Shown: piece after piece, positions 11,700-22,619 of the stretch
Layout: every line of letters starts with the position of its first letter
How positions within the stretch are numbered: position 1 is the first letter of the stretch
NCBI GenBank assembly: GCA_027924645.1
Contig: BSBN01000850.1
Span: forward strand, 1,674,001-1,738,000
Source: Cunninghamia lanceolata
Taxonomy: Eukaryota > Streptophyta > Pinopsida > Cupressales > Cupressaceae
Direction: 5' to 3'
DNA: 64,000 nt
Notes under the pieces: model-generated
Database searches by the model: none
What the model saw: the letters and a program-made list of their open reading frames with translations, nothing else
What the model was told of the DNA's origin: nothing
Translations under genes and position numbers: made by a program

Positions 11700-12407
11700 C
11701 ATTGTCACAATATGCATTCTACAGCTCAGGGCATCCACTACTCAGTTTTCTTTGCCCTTGATATAACCAATTTCAAAATCATAATTAGACATAAGATCCA
11801 GCCACCTTCTTTGTCAAACATTAAAGTTTCATTGGTGAAGATATACTTCAAACCCTGATCTTATCAGATTTAAGTTTAAATTACTTTCCAAGTAGATAGT
11901 GTCTCCATACTTAGAGAGAATGCACAACTTTTTCTAGCTCCAAATCATGTGGAGCATAATTTTTCTTGTATGGTCTTAACTTTCTAGATTCCTAGGCCAC
12001 TACTTGACTGTCTTGCATTAATACACCACCTAATCCTTCTTTGGAGGCATCAATTATAACAACAAAAAGACCTTTCATATTTGGAACTTAGAGGATTGGT
12101 GTTGAAATCAACTTCTCCTTAAGGATTTGAAGGCCTCTTCACACTTCTCTGACCATTTAAATCACTTCTCTTTTGTTTATAGAGAAGTAATGGGGTGGGA
12201 AATTTTGGAGAAATTCAAAACAAACTTCTTGTAGTATCCTGCCAAACCCATAAAACTACATATTTCATGCACATTTCTAGGTGTAGGCCATTCTAGAATA
12301 GCTTTTATCTTAGAAGAGTTCACTGCAATTATCTTTTTAGAGATTATGTGGCCCAAATACTGAACTTCCTTCTGAAAGAAGGTACATTTGGATAGCTTAG
12401 CATACAA
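11700..12407 (-). pseudogene. Ty3 RNase H and thumb region remnant
   Basis: The open piece 12177-12407 contains CTFFQKEVQYLGHIISKK and then FMGLAGYYKKFV. These are the strongly conserved C....V.YLGH and GL.GYYR.F motifs just after the polymerase core. Around 11720-11765 the minus strand reads a KGKEN..VVDALS-like end of RNase H. Broken by stops. Confidence 0.8.
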
Positions 12408-12439
12408 CTTGTTCTCTCTAAGACGTTAGACTATTCACA

Positions 12440-13219
12440 AATGTTGATAATGCTCTTCCTCATTGCAAGAGTAGATTAGGATAGAATCAAGAAAAACTAA
12501 CACAAACTTATCCAAACAATCTCAGAAGAAATTGTTCATCAAATTCATAAAATCTGATGTGGCATTAGTTAACCCAAAAGGTAAAACCATGAATTTGTAA
12601 TGCCCATACCTTGTTCATAAGGTTGTCTTATGAATGTTCTCAGCCTTCAACCTCAGTTGACCTGATAACTTAACCTCATGTCAATCTTTAAGAATATTGT
12701 TGTGCCACATATTTGATCAAAAAGATCATCTATGCACGGTAGAGGATACTCATTTTTTTATCATTGCTTTGTTAAGCATACAATAGTGTATACACAAACA
12801 TAGGGTACCATCCTTCTTCTTGACAAATATCACCAGTGCTCCCCACGGTGACAAATTAGGTCTAATCAACCCTTTATTTAATTGTTCTTGAAGTTGGGAT
12901 TCAACTCCATTAGCTTAGTGGTTATCATTTGATATGGTGCCTTAGACACCGGTTCGGTACCAGGAATAATATCAATCAAAAAATTGAAAACCTTTTTTGG
13001 GGGTAGACCTAGAAGATCTTTATGAAACACATCCTGATATTCTTGAAGAAAAGGATAATCTTCCACTGAAGGTCCTTTTGGTTTCCCAAATTCCTCACCT
13101 TTTTCATTCAATTCTTCCATTTTGACCACAAATATTTGGCAACCCTTTTGACTATCTCTCTTCAGTTGTATCACAAAAATTTGTATGATTTTCATTTCCC
13201 ATTGCACTCCTTGAATCAA
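12440..13219 (-). pseudogene. Ty3 reverse transcriptase remnant
   Basis: 13219-12878 encodes the linker and start of RT: EYQDVFHKDLLGLPPKK and then GTEPVSKAPYQM, a typical plant chromovirus signature. The catalytic box near 12480-12500 reads FLDSILIYS, so the second aspartate of the usual (Y/F)xDD is replaced by serine. Stops occur between these parts. The catalytic loss is seen directly; inactivity follows from the known mechanism. Confidence 0.8.
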
Positions 13220-13474
13220 GACAGCATTGCCAATGTCATACAGACATTCGACTATCTTGGAAAAGTAGTCTACCTTTGCTCTATGCTGCCATAACTAGTT
13301 CATATCTAGGATGACATCATATGATCCTAGTGGATAGATTTAATCTAGCTTCGAGCAGGCATTGCTCTACCTGAGCTCTTGTCTTGTTTTCATATTCTAC
13401 TAACCATGGCTTTGCCATGAATCTAACTCATTTAGGAATTTTACAAAGCAAGCTCAATGGAATAAAATTCTAGT

Positions 13475-13812
13475 TTATCCTGTATCTATGAAAATTGAAA
13501 CTAGAATGCTAAATAAGTTACTTGTAGTTTCAATGGGAGTAATTTGGTATATTGCTTGGTAGTTGTCTAAAGCGGCATGGATCCTTTGTTGAAAGGTTGT
13601 TTTCTGTGATGGAAAAGGATTACCATGATATGAGTTTCCTTGGCTCTTAGTGGGGCACTGATCAGCATAGTGGTCTCCTCCACACATAAAACATCCTCCA
13701 AGGGGACCTTTCTTTCCTGAAGGGTGGTTAGGATTATCGTCATTCTTTTTAGAATTATTGTCCTTGTTCCCATCCCTGGGTTCATTTCTATTGTACCTGG
13801 AACCTTTACCAT
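13475..13812 (-). pseudogene. Ty3 gag CCHC knuckle and protease start
   Basis: Two overlapping minus-strand frames. Frame 13687-13475 holds CGGDHYADQCP (the C-terminal part of a CCHC knuckle) and ends in SIFIDTG, the DTG active-site start of the aspartic protease. Frame 13812-13567 is basic and Met/Arg/Gly-rich in the knuckle-preceding region. The knuckle-protease order is normal; a frameshift separates it from gag. Confidence 0.7.
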
Positions 13813-13849
13813 GGTTTCTCCCTCTAGATTCTTGATTTCTATTTCTCCT

Positions 13850-14421
13850 TTTTAAAGCTGTCGAAGAACGATTCCAATTGAATTTATTGCGAGATTTCTC
13901 CCAATATGATGAAATAGATTTGAGCTTTTATTCATGTTTGATGGCCTTCTCAAAAACATGATCCATACTCTTGGGTCCATCGATGCCTTCTTCTCCACCA
14001 ATTTGAGAATTCAAGCCCATAATAAACTTCCTTATCCTAAATCTTTCATCCTTCTAATATTGGGGTACATATTTCAATAACCTATAAATTTTTCCCAGTA
14101 TTCAGTGACAGTCATATCTCCTTGACGTAGATTTTGAAAATATGTTAGTTTCTAATCAAAATACAATTGGGGCAACCATCTTTTCTAGAAAATGGCCACA
14201 AATTGATCCCAAGTTAGACTTAAGGAACTCAACCCTAATTATGTTTTCTTATTCATATGCCATGTGGATGCTTCTCTTGCTAACTGGTATGCTCCCCTCA
14301 TAGCCTTAGTGATATCAGAGTAAATTCTTATCTCAAAATATTTTTCCATCTCTGTCAGCCAAGCCTCAGCTGCATCTCCACTCATAGTTCCATCAAACTT
14401 AGGGGGAGTGACCTTCTCCAT
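13850..14421 (-). pseudogene. Ty3 gag (capsid-like) remnant
   Basis: It starts MEKVTPPKFDGTMSGDAAEAW and continues LTEMEKYFE. The PPKFDG and A..W...ME..F pattern is that of plant chromovirus gag (retrotransposon gag family). Downstream pieces such as LTWDQFVAIF fit the W..F...F motif of the same family. Stop codons interrupt it at 14239 and beyond. Confidence 0.75.
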
Positions 14422-15440
14422 GTCTCTAGCTCTAACTCATTGGTGAGACACATTTTACCTCACTGTGATCTAGAGAGTCTTGTTTACTTACTCTTGGTTC
14501 ACCTTGAAAAATATGTTATTCCCCTCTTTCAAAGTGATGTTCACAATTGTTTTCTTCCCCTCTCACTTCTTGTTCTAGGGTTTAAAATCTCACTTTTGTT
14601 TCATTTAAAACAAACAATATTTCATCTAATTTTTCCATTGGGTTATCTTCAGGATTTTGGCTGTCATGGCTCCCTCCTAGATGGTTTCCAGAGTAATCCA
14701 TGATAGTATTTTATCCAAACCTATCATTTACATAAATATACGTTAAGAATGAACTTTTCTATGCTTGAAATAAAACTTCATATGTTAAATACATAATACT
14801 TAGATATTTCACATATACTGTTTTTGTACAGAAAACCAAAATTTTACTTTATTCACATAGTGGATTGAGATCCTTATTTCAATATAAAAAAACTTCTATG
14901 TTTATGTATATATATTTATACTTAGGTGACTGCAAGTCAATGTCTGATAGAGGAATTTCATCAAGTTCCTCTTCCTCGTTAGAATCAACTAACACAAATT
15001 TGGAGGGTGGGTGTACACATAGGTACTCCATCATCACATCCCTTCCTATGGTTGCGGCATCCTGACCACACCCAAAGAGCATGTCACAGTGTGCATAAGG
15101 TTTACTAATCTTTATAGTAATAGGGGCTGACAGATTCTCCATTGCCTCTAACTATTTCCTCCTCTTGAGGTAGATACACTTGAGTGTGTCAGCTAGTGTT
15201 TCAAAATTAGTAAGCCAAGCCCCTTCTATGTAACTCACTATCTCCTTTATTACTAGCTTGAGAGATGATTCTTTCTTAATAGAGACCTTAGGCATATTCC
15301 TAGGTTTTGTTTTCTTGGCTTACTTTCTTGTCCTTCTCTTTCCTGCCATTCTTGCACAAGAACAATCATATTATCATTAGCATATATTGTCAAGCTGCAC
15401 AAAATATTGCAATGAGCTTCTAGGTCTAAGTGTTGAACCC
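14422..15440 (-). other. 5' untranslated leader of the Ty3 element
   Basis: About 1 kb between the gag start and the PBS. Minus-strand open stretches of 72-87 aa exist but show no domain. Confidence 0.45.
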
Positions 15441-15458
15441 AATAGCTCAGATACCATG
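15441..15458 (-). promoter_or_regulatory. Primer binding site, tRNA-iMet type
   Basis: The minus strand reads ATGGTATCTGAGCTATT next to the LTR end. It matches the tRNA-iMet 3' complement TGGTATCAGAGC with one change. Confidence 0.75.
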
Positions 15459-15728
15459 TGTAACATGCCAACTAGAATATTAAATAACATTAAACATAAA
15501 TAATGCAAAATTCTCATTTCTCTTTTTTTATATAACAAAATGCAATAATATTACATTTACAATTTCCAAGTACATTACATAATTCCAAAAGATGGTCGCT
15601 TCACATGTGACTAGTAAAATCATGGACATTTAATAGATGATCTCATTCCTTGTAACTTATAATATTTATCAATTTCATTTACATAATAATTGATGTTTCA
15701 TGTTCACAAGTCTTTGGTAGTCAACTAC

Positions 15729-15818
<90 letters not shown>

Positions 15819-17160
15819 ATCACCCTAGTGCTTTTCCTCCAACCACAAACTGACAGTCCCTCGCACACCTTCCTTCTAGAAGTGGCCCTTCCATTCATGA
15901 GGGTATAGATAATGAGAATCAATTGATTCTTTGCACCCTCTAAGAACTAGTGATGTGTCCTAGCTAATAACAATCGAGCTTACAACTCTATTCTAGCTCT
16001 AGCTATGTATATAACCCATTCTGACTATTTAGCTATCTGGTACATAGTGAATCGATAATGCAAGAAGTGAGTTTTGCATTACTTTGGCCAAGATTCATAT
16101 AAATAAAGTCACATGTTCACTTGAACTCATTTCTTGACTTAGAGACAACATTATTATAATTCAATAAATAATATATATATCAACACACTTTAACATGTTA
16201 ACTTAATATTAGTCTTAAAGTCATAAAATATACCCTTTACTCTTGGTCAACTAGACAAGTATAAGGTGAGAGCTTAAGTGACTTAAGAAGCGTATATTAA
16301 GCCCCTCTTTGCATCCTTGCAATCATGGGTCTATGATGACCTGTCATCTACTCAACAACTTGTCAACCCATTTTCATGCTCATCAATAAATTTAGTATTA
16401 TTTCAAAACAATATGCAAATTTCTGACATTAAGTCATAGGTTTGACGATTAAAGACTCTATATGTCTTAGTCTAGGAATATATATTCAACTTATAATTTG
16501 TCAAAGAAAAACAATAACTTCATAAACCTTCATATTGAATACATTTCCTCTTATATATCAAAAGTGAATTCTAAAATAATAAGTAGTTTCAATCTTCAAT
16601 GAATAACTATAGAAAACTGACCTTTCATTCCCATAGTGAGTGTATTTCACGATAATCTTGTGTCTATTCTTAGCCTAGATTTGGGTAAATAATATTCCAT
16701 TTTAAAACTAGCATAAAGATAGTTTGTGATAACACTTAGTTACTTACAAGAATCGCATCTATAGCAAACTAATATTATTTTACATGTATATTAATAGAAT
16801 GAGAAGTCTAAATATCAAGTGCCTTTAAACAAAGACATCGACTAATATCAACCTTTAAGCTTTTAATAACATTCAAGTGATGATATCTTCCTTATCAGCT
16901 AGCTACGACTCTTAAATAGGATACTATGAAAACATAGTATTGTTACTTTAGTTTTTCACAAGGAAAAATAAGGCTCTCGATCTGCTACAGTTTACTAAAA
17001 GCTCTTATCACTTGATATGACCAAATTGAATGACTTATATCGACCTTTACTCAAGTCACTGAGCACACGAACATTTAGCCTTACTCAAGTTGAATTAATA
17101 AAAACACAGCTTGTATATATCACTTGGCCTATATGTACAGTAAACCCTTATGGTTTCTAA
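15459..17160 (-). repeat. 5' LTR region of the Ty3 element
   Basis: It begins, on the plus strand, TGTAACATGCC beside the PBS. The outer edge is unclear; block R starts at 17164. A long GA microsatellite lies inside. No genes were seen in the 1.7 kb. Confidence 0.5.
15731..15817. repeat. (GA)n microsatellite
   Basis: About 43 uninterrupted GA dinucleotides. The Arg/Glu and Ser/Leu frames over it are artefacts. Confidence 0.97.
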
Positions 17161-17163
17161 AAG

Positions 17164-17250
17164 GTTTATTTAAGAATAACCTTATACCCAGTTTATATAA
17201 AAAACATAATAGCCATTCATCGTAACAAACACAATGATATGAGTGCAACT
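17164..17250. repeat. Unassigned block R, copy 2
   Basis: Partner of 8826-8905. It joins the Ty1/copia RNase H region near 17240. Its place, between the Ty3 LTR and the 3' end of the copia coding region, may mark the breakpoint where the copia element lost its 3' LTR. Confidence 0.7.
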
Positions 17251-17259
17251 ACATGTTGC

Positions 17260-17950
17260 TGCAATGTATTCTACTTCTGTAGTGGACAGGGAGATTGAAT
17301 CCTATTTCTTGCTCAACCAAGATACCAACATTTTTTCCAAAAAGAATGCACCTCTACTTGTTCTTTTCTTATCTCCAGCCTAATTTGCATTAGTGTATGC
17401 ACTGAGAGTGAAATCACTATCCTTTGGATACCAGAAACCATAATCTATTGTGCCTTTCAAATAACTTAGAATTCTCTTGATTGCCAACATATGTGACTCC
17501 TTGGGCTCTGCTTCAAATCTTGCAACAAGACAAACTGCATGCATTATGTCAGGTCTAGTTTGGGTCAGACAAAGTAGTCCTCCAATCATAGATCTATACC
17601 TTTTCTAATCTGCCATAGGTGAATCATCATTTTTGCTCAACTTACAACCAATTATCATGGGAGTATTTACCAGTTTAGAATCTTCCATCCCAAACTTCTT
17701 TAGCAGCTCTTTCACATACTTAGATTGAGAAATGAAGATACCTTTATCTGATTGATTTATTTGTAGACCCAAAAAGAAATTCATCTCACCAAACATGGAC
17801 ATTTCAAACTCACTTTGCATTTCTCTGGCGAAAACTATGCACATACCTTCATTGCCTCCAAATATAATGTCATCAACAAAGACTGCTACAATTAGGATTT
17901 GTTCATCATTGATCTTGAAGTAGAGATTATTATCTGTAGTACCTTTACTA
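17260..17950 (-). pseudogene. Copia RT C-terminal half and RNase H
   Basis: The polymerase box at about 17865-17890 reads AVFVDDIIFGG, so the catalytic VDD is intact. Fragment 17844-17605 has FEMSMFGEMNFFLGLQINQ, and 17589-17380 has MIGGLLCLTQTRPDIMHAV and then RILSYLKGTIDYGFWY. These are hallmark plant copia RT motifs. Next comes a STSGG.FFLG RNase H motif, then a frameshift and an SLSTTEVEYIAA-like segment at about 17260-17300. Confidence 0.9.
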
Positions 17951-17958
17951 AACCCAAT

Positions 17959-18306
17959 CTATATCAGATACCTGTCCAACCTTGCATACCATGCCCCGAG
18001 GGCTTGTTTTAATCCATATAAATCCTTCTTCAATCTACATACCATGTTACGCTGATATGATGACTGGAATCCTTCTGGTTGTTCAATACATACTTCTTCT
18101 TCCAATTCTTCATTCAAGAATGAAGACTTTACATCCATCTGATATACCTTAAAATCTTTGTAGGTTGGAAATGCCAGAAACATTCTTATAGCTTCAATCC
18201 TTGCCACTGGTACAAATGTTTCCTCAAAATCTATTCCTTCAACTTGAGAGTATCCTTTGCATACCAACCTTTCTTTGTTTCTTACTATTTCACCATTCTC
18301 ATTCAT
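17959..18306 (-). pseudogene. Copia RT N-terminal half
   Basis: A 115-aa open fragment: [19 protein letters not shown], then [33 protein letters not shown] and [11 protein letters not shown]. These are the canonical opening motifs of copia RT (RLVAKGF.Q..GIDY.ETFAPVA, QMDVK.AFLNG.L). The first catalytic aspartate (QMDVK) is kept. Confidence 0.92.
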
Positions 18307-19000
18307 TTTGTTTCTGAAAACCCACTTGGTAACAATTACATTTTTATCTTCTGGTTGGGGAACAAGATCCTAGGTCTGATTCTTCTCTATCTGCATCAAT
18401 TCTTATTTCATAGCCTTTACCCAATTCTCATCATTGCAAGCTTCATTCACATTTCTAGGTTCAATCTTAGAAATCAGACAGAAATTTACTTGTTCCTTTG
18501 TAGCTCTTCTTTTGGTTAGGATTCCTTTACTCTGATCTCCTATGATTTGATCTTCAGAATGATTAAGCTTTACATACCTTGGTGTCTTGGTAGCACTTTT
18601 TAGAGATTGATCCTCTTCATCTGAGTTGTCTTCATGCTACACCACTTCTAAAACATCTGGCTTCTCTAATTCATATCCATTTGATTCTGGAGACCTTTGC
18701 TTGCTTTCATCAACTTTGACATTTGCACTCTCAATAATCATATTCAGTCTCTTGTTATAGCACTGGTAGGCCTTTCTCTTGGTGGAATAACCAAGATTCC
18801 TTCATCACACCTAGCATCAAACTTGCCTAGATCTTCTTCTCTTTTGATATAACATTTGCTACCAAAAACTTTGAGATATTTCATAGTAGGAATTTACCAT
18901 ACCACAATTCATAAGGAGTCTTAGAACTGTTACCTTTGATTTGGACTCTGTTTAGGATATATACAATTGTGTGAATTGCCTCTCTCCAATATACTTCCAA
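18307..19000 (-). pseudogene. Copia integrase-RT linker region
   Basis: Sequence between integrase and RT. The translation is acidic and broken by stops. Near 18880-18930 a KTPYELWYGKF-like segment marks the end of the integrase core. Confidence 0.6.
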
Positions 19001-19761
19001 AAGATCAGCTTCCTTCACCATGGTTCTAGCAGCTTCTTGAATTGTTCTATTTTTCCTTTCAACGACTCCATTTTGTTGTGGAGTTCTAGGTGTAGATAAT
19101 TATCTCTTTATCCCATGTTCTTCACAAAAGAGATTGAATTCATTTGATGTGAACTCTCCTCCTCTATCAGACCTTAAACATTTGATTCTCAAATCCATCT
19201 CATTTTCAACCATTGCCTTAAATGCCTTGAACTTATCTAGAGCTTCTGAATTTTCTTTCAAAAAGGTAACCCAAGTCATTCTAGAATAATCATCAATAAG
19301 AAACATGAATTACATGTCTCCTTGCAAACTTCTTACTTTGGTAAGTTCACACAAGTCTATATGCACTAGTTCCAGTAATCCATCAACTAATTGGTCCTTG
19401 CTTTTGAAACTTGTTCTTGTTTGTTTCCCAAATTGACACTCCTTGCAAATAGAATTAGTAGGCTTCACAAGTTTGGGCAAATCTCTAATGCCTGTGTAAT
19501 ACTTATCTTCATACTGTTGTAAAAATTGATATGAAACAACCTTCTATGCCATAGCCAACTTTCATTAGTCTGAGCCAACAAACAATAATTATCAATTCCT
19601 TTCAAGTGGTAGATATTTCCTCTAGTCTTCTTACTAGTTGCAATGATTGTTCTAGAGCTTTCCCTAATCTTGTATCCATTTTCCTTGAAGCTTAGGTCAT
19701 ACTCTTTGTCATACATTTGCCCCACACTCAAAAGATTGTGCTTTAATCCTTTCACATACAA
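19000..19761 (-). pseudogene. Copia integrase with pre-integrase zinc region
   Basis: Fragment 19761-19465 carries VKGLKHNLLSVGQMYDKEY and LWHRRLFHIN, the GAG-pre-integrase signature with part of the HHCC finger. Fragment 19306-19100 holds FLIDDYSRMTWVTFLK and LRSDRGGEFTSNEF, two of the three catalytic acidic positions (D, D). The third (E) would lie in the broken segment near 19040, where EAARTM is readable. Frameshifts separate the parts. Confidence 0.9.
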
Positions 19762-20042
19762 GACATCTTCAGTATTATGCTTGCATCAAAAGAAATAGAT
19801 CCCTTTCCACAAATCTTACTAGTTGTATCATCTCCAAACCTAACCAGTCCACCATCATATCTTTCCAAAATTACAAACTTACTTTTGTCACCAATCATGT
19901 GGTGAGAGAAAGCACTATCAATAACCCATTCATCTTTGTCTTCAACAACCTGAGCAGCCAAAGCACTTTCCACTGGTCTTTCTTTCTTCATATAGCTAGT
20001 AGGATTAGTAGATACAGGTTCTTCTTTAATAGCAATAAACAA
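19752..20042 (-). pseudogene. Copia aspartic protease
   Basis: A 96-aa fragment with EWVIDSAFSHHMIGDKSKF. The family active site is W.(I/L)DSG.S.HM; here the glycine after DS is replaced by Ala, which would impair catalysis. It is followed by the normal VRFGDDTTSKICGKGSI stretch. Confidence 0.88.
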
Positions 20043-20093
20043 GCATTCATTACCAAAAGTACTAGCATTATCTGGCTAACCATTATCTAATGC

Positions 20094-20444
20094 TCATTCA
20101 TCATCATCAAAATCTTCAACATAATAACATTTCTTTTGGATCCTAGGCCTATTCTCATATCTTTTCCTATTTCTTTCAATTCTTTCAAGAGATCTGGAAG
20201 CAAAGTGGCCTACTTTACCGTAGGAAAAACATTTGAAAGGTAATTTACCTTTAAACTTACTGGATCCTCTTTGTAGTCTATCCACAAAGTTGGCTTCAAT
20301 TTCATCGAACTCATCATCTGATTCTACCTTGTACTTTTCTAATCTGGGGGTTTTCCCAGAAGTACTGGCTTTGAAAGCAGTCTCTACTTTTGGTAGGGCA
20401 TCACCAACCTCTCTCATCTCAAAGGCAGTAAGTTTACCAAGCAA
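20094..20444 (-). pseudogene. Copia gag nucleocapsid with ruined CCHC knuckle
   Basis: A 116-aa fragment. The knuckle reads CFSYGKVGHFASRS, so the second and last cysteines of CX2CX4HX4C have become Tyr and Ser and only C and H remain. It follows the gag fragment with a single stop between. Confidence 0.85.
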
Positions 20445-20993
20445 CTAATCTCTGTCAACATCTTTTACTTCCATGAATTCTTCAATTACAGCTACCTTGT
20501 GACTGTAGGTCTTTGGCAGTGATATGAGAATTTTCATTACAACTTCCTTATCACCAAGAGTTCCCCCCATACCTTTTATCCCGGTGACAAGTTCATCAAC
20601 TCTTTGCATAAAGGTTGATATGTTTTCATCTTCATTCATCTTAAAAATTTCATATTTCACCTTCAGACTTTGTCGCTTGGCCTCTTTCATAGAGTTATCT
20701 CCCTCATATAGATTTTTCAGCTTTTCCCATACCTCATTTGTAGTTTCAAGATCCACCACTTTTGTCAGTACTGTGTCATTTAATAAACTTAACAAAGAAT
20801 CTTTTACTTTGACATCCACTTCATATTCCTTGATTTCGTCTTCAGTCATCAAACCATTTGGAGGCAAGGTGTATTTTGTTTCTGCAGCTTTCCATACTTT
20901 GTAACCAAGACAAAGAAGATGACTTCTCAATTGTGCCTTCCAAAGAGCATAGTTTGTCCCATCAAAATGCAGCACTTCCTTCTTATAAGACAT
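20445..20993 (-). CDS. Copia gag (UBN2-type) fragment, longest open piece
   Basis: 182 aa, starting MSYKKEVLHFDGTNYALWKA about 55 bp downstream of the PBS, which supports this start. Motifs: FDGTNYALWKAQLRSHL (opening), VWEKLKNLYEG, and ISTFMQRVDELVTGIKGMGG with VVMKILISLPKTYSHKV (capsid-like helices of the plant copia gag family). In intact elements gag packages element RNA in cytoplasmic particles. It ends in a stop just before the knuckle region, so gag is truncated relative to a normal 250-300 aa. Confidence 0.88.
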   Translation of the reverse strand: MSYKKEVLHFDGTNYALWKAQLRSHLLCLGYKVWKAAETKYTLPPNGLMTEDEIKEYEVDVKVKDSLLSLLNDTVLTKVVDLETTNEVWEKLKNLYEGDNSMKEAKRQSLKVKYEIFKMNEDENISTFMQRVDELVTGIKGMGGTLGDKEVVMKILISLPKTYSHKVAVIEEFMEVKDVDRD

Positions 20994-21034
20994 TTTGGAT
21001 CTTCCTCAAGCTATTAGACTTTCTTTAGAGGAAC

Positions 21035-21051
21035 CTTGCTCTAATACCAAT
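21035..21051 (-). promoter_or_regulatory. Primer binding site, tRNA-iMet type
   Basis: The minus strand reads ATTGGTATTAGAGCAAG immediately inside the LTR. It matches TGGTATCAGAGC with one change. The LTR/PBS junction AACA-ATTGGTAT is identical in layout to those at 33166 and 58640. Confidence 0.8.
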
Positions 21052-22547
21052 TGTTGAAGTGTGCCAGACAACTGAGAGGGGGGTTGAATCAGTTGTCACA
21101 AAAGCCTAAACACTTCTTCATTTAAATATCAATCACTTATCCACAAATATTAGATTTAACAATGAATGCATGAAATCAAGAACTTAAACACAGATGCAAC
21201 ATTATACACAAGAGACACTAGATTTTTACGTGGAAAACCCCAAGGTGGGGAAAAACCATGGAGAGGATTAGCTCTCAAGATATATTGTAATCTTTGAAAA
21301 ATGATGTTCAGGCTTGGTCACTCCACGGGCCTAGAACATACTGGCTCACTGCCATGAAGTATAGCTAGGTCTAGTAGGCTCACTACCACAACCCTAAACC
21401 TAGAAAGATTACAATAAGCGCTGTTAAACCCTACTAGCGGCTCACTACCATGATCAACATCTTCTTCATGTCTAAGAATAATACATTTTTACAATCGGTC
21501 CTCTACTCTGCCCTGCTCTGCCTTTTCACTTCTTTCCTTATCTTCTCATCTTCACACAAGGACACCTTTTCCACCACTCAACTACAAGTATTTATACACT
21601 TCATCAACCTTGTAATGTCATCAAGGTCAGCATCACAATCATCAACCATTGGAACAATCTCCAAGGTCGGCATTACAAACATTTACAAAATAGGTCCTGA
21701 CCTATTATAATATTATACAAATGGAATGAAGTAAAGATGTATGCGGATCATGCCACACCTTATCTGGGATTCAAACACAATCTTCCATGCCACAACATGC
21801 TTCCACAGTCTTCAAGGAATCCCCGCAATAACTGGAATTAACCAAGTTGGCTGAGACTAGTTACATGTTACACTGTCTAGGAACAATCTTCAAAACACGA
21901 TCTCAATTCCTTAACGCAGACCAATGTCAAGATAGGAACAAGATTAGGTGACATCCACAAGCATATTATAATCATCAAGAGCAACCACATGTACCTTAAC
22001 CACTTTATCCATAGGAATCTTCTCACCAGAACACATGAACTTCACTATCTTCAACTGACATGAAAGAAAGATAGCTTGTGGACCACTAAAACATGAACCA
22101 CTATATTTGTAGGCACTTATCATCATCCCAGACTTCCCTCTAGAACCGCAAAGAAAAATACTTTATTGCAGAGGAATGCGGAGCCAAATACTTCCTCTAT
22201 GACAAGACAACAATCAGACAAAGCAAGTTTTACTCTGGTGAATGCCACTCTCTCAATACTTCATACCAGAGGCTCAAACTTAGGATTTAGCATCTTCAGA
22301 CATCCCTTTAAATAACTACCAATCCATAGACAAAGATCTTCAAGAAGAAGAAAATGTGGAGTAATCTACCAGACTGTTCTTCAGCATACAACTCACTGTC
22401 TATACTGCACTTCACTGTAACTCACTTGTATCTTCCGGAGGGGCCAATTTTCTCAATATCCTTAACATACAAATCTTCTAAACAAGTAATAGAATAGAAC
22501 ATAGTTGACACCAATGACAAAAAAGATATGTTGACATAAAGACAACA
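21052..22547 (-). repeat. 5' LTR of the copia element
   Basis: The plus-strand start TGTTGAAGTG is certain from the PBS. The outer end is placed at GACAACA (22547) because it restores a TGTTG/CAACA terminal inverted repeat; this end is inferred. It contains a GACAACTGA/TCAGTTGTC stem-loop (21067-21097), a block with TTTTTACGTGGAAAACCCC (21215-21263) and three GGCTCACTRCC motifs (21342-21448). Confidence 0.75.
21067..21097 (-). promoter_or_regulatory. Stem-loop next to PBS (copia LTR)
   Basis: A perfect 9-bp inverted repeat, GACAACTGA with TCAGTTGTC, and a G-rich (sense: C-rich) loop of 13 nt, about 15 nt from the LTR inner end. The same structure recurs at 51658, 58644, 33120 and 33901. Confidence 0.85.
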
Positions 22548-22619
22548 CCAATTAGGCACATACTTGCAACACACATATGTTCCCAAACGAGTCGAATCAT
22601 AATTCCCAAAGGGGTCATT

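Larger units (their letters stand above)
10200..15458 (-). mobile_element. Degenerate Ty3/gypsy chromovirus, interior
   Basis: The interior runs from PBS (15441-15458) to PPT (10200-10217) in minus orientation. Domain order is gag, CCHC knuckle, protease, RT, RNase H, integrase and chromodomain-like end, which is the Ty3/gypsy order. Every domain is broken by stops or frameshifts. Flanking LTRs are present at least in part. The element is old and cannot be active. Confidence 0.85.
17240..22547 (-). mobile_element. Ty1/copia retrotransposon lacking its 3' LTR
   Basis: Minus-strand order is 5' LTR (21052-22547), PBS, gag, CCHC, protease, integrase, RT and RNase H. Integrase before RT is diagnostic of Ty1/copia. 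The 3' LTR expected to the left is not recognisable; the element ends near 17240 in block R. Several stops and frameshifts split the polyprotein, but long stretches (115-182 aa) remain open, so it looks younger than the Ty3 element beside it. Confidence 0.9.

Noticed and set aside
15690..15922. Frames of 65-72 aa across the GA run (Arg-Glu and Leu-Ser repeats)
   Set aside because: Created entirely by the microsatellite.
20524..20904. 126-aa plus-strand frame
   Set aside because: Antisense shadow of the copia gag frame 20445-20993, which has clear gag motifs.
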